NCBI GenBank assembly: GCA_016183615.1
Contig: JACPEG010000052.1
Span: 1-63,569 of the forward strand
Length of the DNA stretch: 63,569 bases
DNA from: Betaproteobacteria bacterium
Lineage (GTDB): Bacteria > Pseudomonadota > Gammaproteobacteria > Burkholderiales > UBA6910
Reading direction: 5' to 3'
A model generated the notes under the pieces. The model was not told the DNA's origin. It saw nothing but the letters and a program-made list of their open reading frames with translations, and made no database searches. Positions 27,628-34,842 of the stretch are shown piece by piece. The stretch's first letter is position 1, and the number at the start of each line of letters is the position of its first letter. Position numbers and translations under genes: made by a program.

Positions 27628-29017
27628 GCGGATTCTGATCGTCGAGGATGACACGACCATCCGCGTGACCGTGGGCGAGGTGCTCGCGAAGCAGGGCTAC
27701 GAGGTGGATCAGGCGGGTGACGGGCGCGAGGCCCTGGCGCTGTTCGGCGCGCGCAACTACGACCTGGTGCTCCTCGACCTACGGCTGCCGGACATGCATG
27801 GCCTGGAGATCATGAAGGCCATGCGGGAATCGGACGAGCAGGCGCTGGTGGTGGTGATGACCGCGTATCCGGAAGTCCGCACGGCGATCGAGACCGTGAA
27901 GGCCGGCGCCTATGATTATCTGAACAAGCCGTTCGAGCTGGACGACCTGAAGGAGCTGGTGCGGCGGGCCCTGGAGACCCTGCGGCTGCGGCGCGAGGTG
28001 GAACGGCTGCGGGTCAGCGCGGCCCACGCGGCGCCGCTGGAGGGGATGATCGGCGCCAGCCCGGCGTTCCTGGCGATGGTGGAAGTCACCCGGCGCATCG
28101 CCGCCGCCCAGCGGGTGCCGGTGCTGATCCGCGGCGAGTCCGGCACCGGCAAGGAGCGCATTGCCCAGGCCATTCACAACCTGAGTCCGCGCGCCGCCGG
28201 GCCCTGGATCACCCTCAATTGCTCGGCGCTGGCCGAAGGCCTCCTGGAATCGGAGATGTTCGGGCACGAGCGGGGCGCCTTCACCGATGCCAAGGCCACC
28301 AAGCTGGGACTGCTGGAGCTGGCCGACGGCGGGACCCTGTTCCTCGATGAAATCGGCGATCTGGCCCTTTCGCTGCAGCCGAAGCTGCTGCGCGCCCTGG
28401 AAACCCAGACCTTCCGGCGGGTGGGCGGGCAGAAGGAGATCAAGGTGGACGTGCGCTTTGTCGCCGCCACCAACCGGGATCTGGACGCAATGGTGAAGAC
28501 GGGGCGCTTCCGCGAAGACCTGTACTACCGGCTCAACGTGGGCAGCATCGACGCGCCGCCGCTGCGGGAGCGGCGTGAGGACGTTCTTCCGCTCGCCCGC
28601 TACTTTCTCGGAGACGCCGCCAAGGTCATGGGCATGAATTACCCTGCCATGGATGACGCGGCCAACGGCCTGCTGGAAAACTATCCCTGGCCGGGAAACG
28701 TGCGCGAGCTGCGCAACGTCATGGAGCGGGCCCTCATCCTCTCCGGAGGCGCGTCGATCCTGCCGGTGCATCTGCCCAAGGAAATCGCCGCCTCCGCCGC
28801 CCCGGATCGCGCAGCGGCGAGTGCCCAGGACAGCGCCCTCCTGAGCCTCGACGAAGTCGAGAAGCGGCATATCCGCCGCGTGCTGGAAGCCTGCCAGGGG
28901 AACAAATCCGCGGCAGCCAAGCGCCTGGGGATCACCCGCCTGACGCTGCGCACCAAGATCGCCGAATACGGCTGGAGCGAGTTCCTCGACAAGGCCGAAA
29001 GCGCCGCCGAGCGCTGA
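27620..29017 (+). CDS. Sigma54-dependent response regulator (NtrC family)
   Basis: A 465-residue activator with a receiver domain (phosphoacceptor aspartate in LVLLDLRLPDM, about residue 52), an AAA+ domain with Walker A GESGTGKE, the sigma54-contact loop GAFTDA, Walker B LFLDEIGD, and a Fis-type helix-turn-helix (NKSAAAKRLGITRLTLRTKI). Full GAFTDA means it activates sigma54 promoters. Two such promoters are visible in the window, at 29134 and 52967, both with paired GGTC-N7-GACC sites upstream, so it is the likely regulator of both the bd-like cluster and the molybdoenzyme operon. This is analogous to AioSR control of arsenite oxidase. Confidence 0.92.
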   Translation: MVERILIVEDDTTIRVTVGEVLAKQGYEVDQAGDGREALALFGARNYDLVLLDLRLPDMHGLEIMKAMRESDEQALVVVMTAYPEVRTAIETVKAGAYDYLNKPFELDDLKELVRRALETLRLRREVERLRVSAAHAAPLEGMIGASPAFLAMVEVTRRIAAAQRVPVLIRGESGTGKERIAQAIHNLSPRAAGPWITLNCSALAEGLLESEMFGHERGAFTDAKATKLGLLELADGGTLFLDEIGDLALSLQPKLLRALETQTFRRVGGQKEIKVDVRFVAATNRDLDAMVKTGRFREDLYYRLNVGSIDAPPLRERREDVLPLARYFLGDAAKVMGMNYPAMDDAANGLLENYPWPGNVRELRNVMERALILSGGASILPVHLPKEIAASAAPDRAAASAQDSALLSLDEVEKRHIRRVLEACQGNKSAAAKRLGITRLTLRTKIAEYGWSEFLDKAESAAER

Positions 29018-29021
29018 CCCC

Positions 29022-29056
29022 GGTCATTAATTGGCCGCAGCGGTCGTTTTCTGACC
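29022..29056 (+). promoter_or_regulatory. Paired activator sites upstream of the bd-like cluster
   Basis: GGTCATTAATTGGCC (29022-29036) and GGTCGTTTTCTGACC (29042-29056) are two GGTC-N7-GACC-type palindromes with centres 20 bp apart. The same arrangement occurs at 52846-52880. The second site can also form a hairpin with GGCCGC/GCGGCC (29033-29069) followed by TTTTTT (29072-29077), so the stretch may also terminate the regulator transcript. Confidence 0.7.
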
Positions 29057-29133
29057 GCCTCCCGCGGCCGGTTTTTTAACCTCCCTTGCACGAAAAGCCC
29101 GGAAAAGCGGGCACCCGGTCGGTTTTGCACCCC

Positions 29134-29149
29134 TGGCACGGATGCTGCA
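29134..29149 (+). promoter_or_regulatory. Sigma54 (-24/-12) promoter of the bd-like cluster
   Basis: TGGCACGGATGCTGCA matches TGGCAC-N5-TTGCA with one difference. The -12 GC is at 29147-29148, so transcription should start near 29160, 18 bases before the first ATG. It is directly downstream of the gene for a sigma54 activator. Confidence 0.82.
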
Positions 29150-29177
29150 TTGGCGCTGACGCGGCCGTTCCATTGCC

Positions 29178-29603
29178 ATGGGGAGAATTCTGTTGCAGGG
29201 CACACCGGTTCCAGCCAAGCCTGCGCTTATTGCGCTGAAGGGCACCTATAAGGGGGTGCTCAAGATTTCCATTCTGCTGGCGGCGACCTACGTCGCCGCC
29301 CAATGGCTGTCGTCGGTCCTTCCGGCCGCCGATTACCGGGCCCTGCCGTGGCTCGGCAACCGCACCGCGGTGTGGGTCGTCGCCGAACTCCATCTCATGT
29401 TCGCCGCCTTCGTGCTGGGGGTGCCCATTTTCGCTCTCATCACGGAAATCATCGGAGTGGTGACGAGCGAGCAGCGCTACGACGAGCTGGCGCGGGAATT
29501 CACCAAGCTGCTGGCCATGGCCTACACGCTGACTGCCGTGCTGGGCTGCATCCTGCTGGTGCTGTTCCTGGTCCTGTATCCCAAGTTCACGGGACACATG
29601 TAG
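29178..29603 (+). pseudogene. N-terminal part of a cytochrome bd-like subunit, ended by an in-frame TAG
   Basis: This 141-residue reading frame encodes the first three membrane helices of a CydA-like protein (VLKISILLAATYVAAQW; AELHLMFAAFVLGVPIFALITE, whose His is the likely heme ligand; AMAYTLTAVLGCILLVLF). It stops at TAG 29601-29603 but the next codons, in the same frame, continue the protein without interruption. Only one base change (for example TGG or CAG to TAG) would explain it. The ATG at 29178 has no Shine-Dalgarno sequence; a TTG at 29193 preceded by GGGGAGA is an alternative start. Confidence 0.75.
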
Positions 29604-29633
29604 AAGCTGTTCAAGCCCACCTGGATCTTCTAC

Positions 29634-30950
29634 GTGGCGCTGGTCTTCGACGAGGTGATCGTCGCCTACCTCTACTGGTACACCTGGGACATCCTTCAGG
29701 GTGTCCGCAAGAAATGGCACCTGGTCCTGGGGGTGCTGGTGAACGTGTTCGGCACCGCGCTGCTGTTCGTGGCCGACATCTGGGTGACCTTCATGATGAG
29801 CCCCGCCGGCATCGACGACGCGGGCAACCTCACCAGCCTGTGGGCCGCCATCACCAACCACACGTGGATGCCCATCAACATCCACCGGCTGCTGGCCAAC
29901 GTGGCCTTCGGCGGCGCCATCGCCGCCGCCTATGCGGCGGTGCGTTTCCTGGCGGCGAAAACCGACGAGGAGCGGGCGCGCTTCGACTGGATGGGCTACG
30001 TGGGCTCCTTCATCGCCATCGCCGCCTTCATCCCGCTGCCCTTTGCCGGCTACTGGCTGGGGCGCGAGATCTACCAGTTCTCCGAGCAGATGGGCGTGTC
30101 GATGATGGGCGGCAGCTTCGCCTGGCTGTGGATTCTGCAGGCCATGCTGATCGGCTCCATTTTCCTCGCCGCCAACTTCTACCTCTGGCTCGGCAAGGGG
30201 CGCATCCCGGGCGCCGAGCGCTACGTCAAGTACCAGGTTCCGATGATGATCCTGCTCACCCTGGGATTCATTGTGTGGGCGACGCCGCGCTCGATCATCG
30301 CCACCGGCGGAGAGATGGCCGCCATGGGCGGCTCCCACCATCCCTTCCTCGGGCTGTTCGGAGTCATGGCGGCGAAGAATACCGCGGTGAATCTCATGAT
30401 CCTCACCACCTTCTTCTCCTTCATGCTGTACCGGCGCGGCAACCGGGAGCCGGTGGTGCGCTGGGAGACGGCCGGCCATATCGCGCAGGCCACCATCCTC
30501 GCACTCGCCGCGACGGTGGTCGTGGGCTACGGGGTCTACAGCTACTACGTGCCCTCCAATATCCGCATCGGTTTCTCGGTCTACCAGGTGCTGGCGGTGC
30601 TCAGCGCGATGGCCGTGTTCGTGGCGATCGACATCCCCCTTCTCAGGGGCGCCCGCGAGATCGGCGGCATCCGCTGGGGGCAGATCCCGGCGCGGGCCCA
30701 GTACGGGCTGTTCTTTCTCGCCGTCTCCTTCACCTGGCTCATGGGGCTCATGGGCTACATCCGTTCCGGGATCCGCCAGTACTGGCACGTCTACGGCCGG
30801 GTCGCCGATGAGAGCGCCAACGCCTACACCATGACCCACGGCCACGCCACCATCATCGTTTCCGTCATCGTCGTCATCTTCTTCCTTATGGTCGGCGCGG
30901 TGTTCGCCATGGCCATGCGCTACGACGCCCGCCGCGCGGAGGGCCGCTGA
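29634..30950 (+). CDS. Cytochrome bd-like quinol oxidase superfamily subunit, C-terminal part after the TAG
   Basis: The main part of the bd-like protein, open from codon AAG at 29604, with the first available start a GTG at 29634 that has no ribosome binding site. It is a highly hydrophobic protein with about ten helices, with conserved polar positions in helices (INIHRLLANVAFGG, ATPRSIIATGGEMAAMGG, TMTHGHATIIVSVIVV). With the upstream part the protein would be about 590 residues. I see no CydA Q-loop or GRQPW signature, and no CydB gene, which suggests one of the divergent bd-superfamily groups rather than a standard oxidase. It heads a run of three c-type cytochrome genes. Confidence 0.75.
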   Translation: MALVFDEVIVAYLYWYTWDILQGVRKKWHLVLGVLVNVFGTALLFVADIWVTFMMSPAGIDDAGNLTSLWAAITNHTWMPINIHRLLANVAFGGAIAAAYAAVRFLAAKTDEERARFDWMGYVGSFIAIAAFIPLPFAGYWLGREIYQFSEQMGVSMMGGSFAWLWILQAMLIGSIFLAANFYLWLGKGRIPGAERYVKYQVPMMILLTLGFIVWATPRSIIATGGEMAAMGGSHHPFLGLFGVMAAKNTAVNLMILTTFFSFMLYRRGNREPVVRWETAGHIAQATILALAATVVVGYGVYSYYVPSNIRIGFSVYQVLAVLSAMAVFVAIDIPLLRGAREIGGIRWGQIPARAQYGLFFLAVSFTWLMGLMGYIRSGIRQYWHVYGRVADESANAYTMTHGHATIIVSVIVVIFFLMVGAVFAMAMRYDARRAEGR

Positions 30951-30951
30951 A

Positions 30952-31854
30952 ATGAAGGCGACCGTCCTCAAGGTGTTCGTCTTCATGCTCGCGGTGGTGA
31001 GCATCTACGCCTATGTCGGCCAGCTGGTGCCCCAGTTCGAGGAGCATCCGCCGGCGAAGAAAGTCATCACCGCGGAGACGCCGCCCCAGGAGCTGGTGGC
31101 GATCGGCGAGGAGCTGCTGAAGGGCAAGGGCGGCTGCCTCATCTGCCACAAGGTCACCGAAACCGGCAACGAGCGGGGTCCGGACCTGCGCCAGGCCGCG
31201 GGCAAGGCGCCGACCCGCAAGCCGGGCACCGAGGGCGAGCCCTATCTCATCGAATCGCTGGTCACCCCCGACGCCTTCCTGGTGCCGGGCTATCCGAAGA
31301 TGATGCCCTCGGCCCTCAAGCCCCCGGCGAACCTCAACCTGGCGGAGGTGAAGGCCATCGTGGCCTACCTCCAGGGGCTGGGCGGCATGGAGCCGACCGC
31401 GAAGGTGCTCCCCGGGGACATTGCCCAGGCCAGGGCCGCCGGACCGGTGCACCGGGGCCAGGAGCTGATGGGCCAATACGGCTGCCTCGGCTGCCATAAA
31501 GTGCGCGGCGAGGGCGGGGAAGTGGGACCGGATCTGGCCAAGGCGGCGGAAACCCGGGCGCCCGAGGAACTGCTGAAGAAAATCGTGGACCCGTCGGCCT
31601 GGACCACGCCGGGCTTCCAGCCGGGAATCATGCCGGCGGGCCTGGGTAAGACCATTCCCGAAGGCGATCTCCACGAGATCGTCGCCTATCTCGCGGGCCT
31701 GTCCGGCAAGAGCTACAGCGCCACCGGCGCCGCGTCCCCCTGGTCCCACGAGGGTGTGCGCCTGGGGATCGTGATCCTGGTATTCAACGTGGCGATGATA
31801 TTCGCGCTGCTCATCGCCGGGCGCCGCGCGAAGCAACCGGAAACTGAAAAATGA
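30952..31854 (+). CDS. Membrane-anchored di-heme cytochrome c
   Basis: A 300-residue protein with an N-terminal signal/anchor (VLKVFVFMLAVVSIYAYVGQL), two cytochrome c domains with CLICH (about residue 63) and CLGCH (about 180), and a C-terminal membrane helix (LGIVILVFNVAMIFALLIAG). Both hemes face the periplasm. It begins 1 base after the bd-like gene and overlaps the next gene by 4 bases, so it is translated in the same unit and is a likely electron partner of the bd-like subunit. Confidence 0.85.
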   Translation: MKATVLKVFVFMLAVVSIYAYVGQLVPQFEEHPPAKKVITAETPPQELVAIGEELLKGKGGCLICHKVTETGNERGPDLRQAAGKAPTRKPGTEGEPYLIESLVTPDAFLVPGYPKMMPSALKPPANLNLAEVKAIVAYLQGLGGMEPTAKVLPGDIAQARAAGPVHRGQELMGQYGCLGCHKVRGEGGEVGPDLAKAAETRAPEELLKKIVDPSAWTTPGFQPGIMPAGLGKTIPEGDLHEIVAYLAGLSGKSYSATGAASPWSHEGVRLGIVILVFNVAMIFALLIAGRRAKQPETEK

Positions 31855-32696
31855 GCGACGGCCGCACCCCCATTCCCGGCCCGTCTCCCTCCAAGGGGGA
31901 AGGGAACTTCGAGGCGCTTCGCGCGCGAGCCGGTCTGCAGCGCTGGACCTTTTACTTCGCAATCGGACTTTGGCTTGCGGTGTTTGCCGGGCTCAAGCTG
32001 CTGGTCCGGCCGCCGATGCCGGCGAGCGTGCTGACGATCTACATGGTGCTCACCACGCTTGCCATCCTGATTTTCGTGGCGGCGAACGAGGCGCGCTTCA
32101 GGCACTTCCTTGCGCCGCTCAAGGCCGTATTCGAAGGCCGCGTGCCGAGGACGCTGCAGGTGCTGGTGCTCACCGCGATGCCGGCGCTCCTTGCATGGGG
32201 AACCTACCTGCGCACGGCGCCGTCGTTCGACGCGCCCTTCGAGCCGCGGGTGGTCCATCCCGAGCCTCCCGCGAGCTTCCCGTTCCACGGCAAGCGCATC
32301 GCCGTCGCCGGCCTGCAGAATCCCCTGCGCACCGGCGGACCCGAGCTGGAAAAGCGCATCGCCGAGGGCAAGACCATTTATTACCAGAACTGCTTCTTCT
32401 GCCACGGGGACGCGCTCGGCGGCGACGGCCATTTCGCCCGCGCCTTCACCCCGATCCCGGCGAATTTCCGCGACGTGGGCACGATTTCCATGCTGCAGGA
32501 ATCTTTCGTGTTCTGGCGCGTCGCCACCGGCGGCCCGGGGCTGCCGAAGGGTGCGACGCCGTGGAATTCCGCCATGCCGATGTGGCAGAACTTTTTGTCG
32601 GAGGAGGAGATCTGGAAAGCGATTCTCTATATCTACGCCGGCTCGGGCTCGACGCCGCGCACCTGGGACGAGGAAGTGAAGAATGACAAGCAATGA
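31851..32696 (+). CDS. Membrane mono-heme cytochrome c
   Basis: A 281-residue protein with three hydrophobic helices (FYFAIGLWLAVFAGLKLL; VLTIYMVLTTLAILIFV; VLVLTAMPALLAWG) and a C-terminal periplasmic cytochrome c domain with CFFCH near residue 183 and a methionine in NSAMPMWQNF as possible ligand. The first 20 residues (TPIPGPSPSKGEG) look like a translated intergenic repeat rather than part of the fold. It overlaps both neighbours, which points to a tight operon. Confidence 0.85.
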   Translation: MSDGRTPIPGPSPSKGEGNFEALRARAGLQRWTFYFAIGLWLAVFAGLKLLVRPPMPASVLTIYMVLTTLAILIFVAANEARFRHFLAPLKAVFEGRVPRTLQVLVLTAMPALLAWGTYLRTAPSFDAPFEPRVVHPEPPASFPFHGKRIAVAGLQNPLRTGGPELEKRIAEGKTIYYQNCFFCHGDALGGDGHFARAFTPIPANFRDVGTISMLQESFVFWRVATGGPGLPKGATPWNSAMPMWQNFLSEEEIWKAILYIYAGSGSTPRTWDEEVKNDKQ

Positions 32697-34200
32697 CTTG
32701 CGCTGGCTTGCCGCACTGCTGCTGCTCGCCTGGGGCCCGGTCCAGGGGGCTGTGCCTGCGGGGGTGCGCATGGAGCCGGTGAAAGCAGTGCCGGTTGCCG
32801 CCGATCTCAAGCAGGGCAAGGCGCTCTACGAGCGCTACTGCAACCAGTGCCACGGCAACGAGGGCAAGGGCGACGGGCCGGCGGCGGATTTCGTCTATCC
32901 GCGGCCGCGGGATTTCACGCTCGCCCTGTACAAGGTGCGGACCACGCTCTCGGGGCAGATTCCCACCGACCACGATCTGTTCAAGGTCATCAGCGCGGGG
33001 CTGCCCGGCACGTCCATGCCGGCCTGGAAGAAATACATTTCCGAGAGCGATCGCTGGCAACTGGTGCACTACGTCAAGACCTTCGACTCCCTCGGGATCT
33101 TCAAGGACGAGCCGGCCAAGGAGCAGGTGGCGGTGAGCGAGGCGCCGAAGGTGACCCCGGAGCTGATCGCGAAGGGAAAGGAAGTCTACCGGGCGAAGAA
33201 GTGCTGGCAGTGCCACGGCCAGTACGGCCGGGGCGACGGGACTTCGGCGGAGGGCTTGAAGGACGACTGGCGTTTTCCGATCCGGCCGGTGAATTTCACC
33301 AAGGGCTGGCGTTACCGCGCCGGCGACCGGGTCGAGGACATTTTCCGCACCTTCACGACGGGCTTCAACGGCACACCCATGCCGTCCTTCGTGGACGCCA
33401 TTCCGTCAGCCGAGGATCGCTGGGCACTGGCGGCCTTCGTGAAAAGCCTGACGCGTCCCCCGAAGAACGGACAGGTGCTGAAGGCGCGCCGGATCGCAGG
33501 AGAGATTCCCGGCGATCCCTATGCCAGGGCGTGGGAAGAGGCCGAATATCTGGACTTTCCGCTGGCCGGGCAGATCATTCTCGATCCGCGCTGGTTCAAG
33601 CCGGCCCACGATGTCATCACGGCGCGGGCGATCTACAACGACCGGGAACTCGCGATCCTGCTGGAGTGGGATGACGGCACCTACAACAAGGGAGAGGGCG
33701 GCAAGCCCGCGGACCAGGTGGCGCTGCAGTTGCCCGCGGCGAAGATCACGGGAGACGAGAAGCCCTACTTCGTGCTCGGCGACCGGCGCCATGGGGTGGA
33801 TTACTGGCGCTGGAACGCGGGTCAGGGTCTCGCGCGATTCACCGCTGCCGGCCACGACCGGGTGACGCCGCGCGAAGCGGGCAATGTCACGGCCCAGGGC
33901 GGCTACAAGGACGGACAGTACCGGGTGATCCTGCGCCGCCCGTTGACGCCCTCCGGCGACAACGAGGCCGCCTTCGAGCCGGGACGTTTCGTTCCTGTCG
34001 CCTTTCACCTGTGGGACGGCCACCAGGGCGAGGAGGGCCTGAAGATGGCGATTTCCAGTTGGTATTACCTGCTGCTGGAGCCGGAAACACCGCTCACCGT
34101 GTATCTCTGGCCCATGGGGCTGGGGTTCGTCGCCCTGGGGGGCGAGTTCTGGCTGCTCCGGCGGCTGCGCCGGCGCCGGAATGAAGAGGTGAAACCGTGA
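32683..34200 (+). CDS. Di-heme c cytochrome with ethylbenzene-dehydrogenase-type heme b domain
   Basis: A 505-residue secreted, membrane-attached protein. After a signal peptide it has two cytochrome c domains, CNQCH at about residue 53 and CWQCH at about 173. From about residue 275 to 465 a domain follows that resembles the heme-binding gamma subunits of DMSO-reductase-family enzymes (AEYLDFPLAGQIILDPRW, LAILLEWDDGTYN, VPVAFHLWDGHQGEEG). A helix near 475-495 anchors it. Such domains pass electrons to or from molybdoenzymes, which fits a role with the co-regulated idr-like operon. It overlaps the upstream gene by 14 bases and the SCO gene by 4. Confidence 0.85.
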   Translation: MTSNDLRWLAALLLLAWGPVQGAVPAGVRMEPVKAVPVAADLKQGKALYERYCNQCHGNEGKGDGPAADFVYPRPRDFTLALYKVRTTLSGQIPTDHDLFKVISAGLPGTSMPAWKKYISESDRWQLVHYVKTFDSLGIFKDEPAKEQVAVSEAPKVTPELIAKGKEVYRAKKCWQCHGQYGRGDGTSAEGLKDDWRFPIRPVNFTKGWRYRAGDRVEDIFRTFTTGFNGTPMPSFVDAIPSAEDRWALAAFVKSLTRPPKNGQVLKARRIAGEIPGDPYARAWEEAEYLDFPLAGQIILDPRWFKPAHDVITARAIYNDRELAILLEWDDGTYNKGEGGKPADQVALQLPAAKITGDEKPYFVLGDRRHGVDYWRWNAGQGLARFTAAGHDRVTPREAGNVTAQGGYKDGQYRVILRRPLTPSGDNEAAFEPGRFVPVAFHLWDGHQGEEGLKMAISSWYYLLLEPETPLTVYLWPMGLGFVALGGEFWLLRRLRRRRNEEVKP

Positions 34201-34823
34201 CCGGATTTGCGAACTCGGCCGTCGCCGCGGGATTGCTGCTTCTGATCGCCGCCGCGAACGTTCACGCCCATGGCCACGCCGCGCACGAAAAGCCGGGGGC
34301 GGGGTTCCAGCGGCTGGAGGTGGACCAACCGGCGGCCCGCTTCGAGCTCGTCAACCAGGACGGGCGCCGCGTGACCCTCAAGGATCTGCGCGGAAAAGTC
34401 GTGATCCTGACTTTCATGTACACCCATTGCACCGACGTCTGCCCCATCCTGATCGAGTCCATGAAGGGCGTCGAGCAACGCCTGGGCGACGCCGAGCGGG
34501 CTTCGGTCCGATTCGTCGGAGTCACGGTGGACCCGCGGCGCGATACGCCGGCCCGGCTCAAGGCGTTCATGAAGGAGCGGGGCCTGGATGCGGCGCGGTG
34601 GCAGTTGCTCACCGGTTCGATCAAGGAGGCCACCCGGGCCGCCACCGATTACGGGGTCGTGGTGCGCCCCGATCCCCACGGCGACTTCGTGCACAACAGC
34701 GTGTACGTCCTGGTGGATCGCAACGGCCGGGACCGGGTGGAGTTTCACGGCATGGCGACGCCGGTCGCCACGCTGACGGAGTCGGTCCGGAAGCTTCTGC
34801 GGGAACGCCCAGTGAAGCGTTAG
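34197..34823 (+). CDS. SCO1/SenC-type copper chaperone
   Basis: A 208-residue thioredoxin-fold protein with an N-terminal export segment and a His-rich stretch (HAHGHAAHEK). The copper-binding CxxxC motif is CTDVC at about residue 80 and the distal histidine is in DFVHNSVYVLVD. SCO proteins insert copper into CuA or reduce cysteines of cytochromes. In this cluster it may serve metal or heme assembly of the bd-like complex or of the cupredoxins. Overlaps the upstream cytochrome gene. Confidence 0.88.
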   Translation: MTGFANSAVAAGLLLLIAAANVHAHGHAAHEKPGAGFQRLEVDQPAARFELVNQDGRRVTLKDLRGKVVILTFMYTHCTDVCPILIESMKGVEQRLGDAERASVRFVGVTVDPRRDTPARLKAFMKERGLDAARWQLLTGSIKEATRAATDYGVVVRPDPHGDFVHNSVYVLVDRNGRDRVEFHGMATPVATLTESVRKLLRERPVKR

Positions 34824-34842
34824 CAAGCTGTCAGGAGGAATC

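Noticed and set aside
29033..29077. Only a terminator, not operator sites, upstream of the bd-like cluster
   Set aside because: The hairpin and T run are real, but the paired-site geometry is repeated before the idr-like operon, where no terminator is present.
29601..29603. Pyrrolysine or other recoding at the TAG
   Set aside because: No downstream structure is evident and pyrrolysine systems are not expected in this group; mutation or error is simpler.
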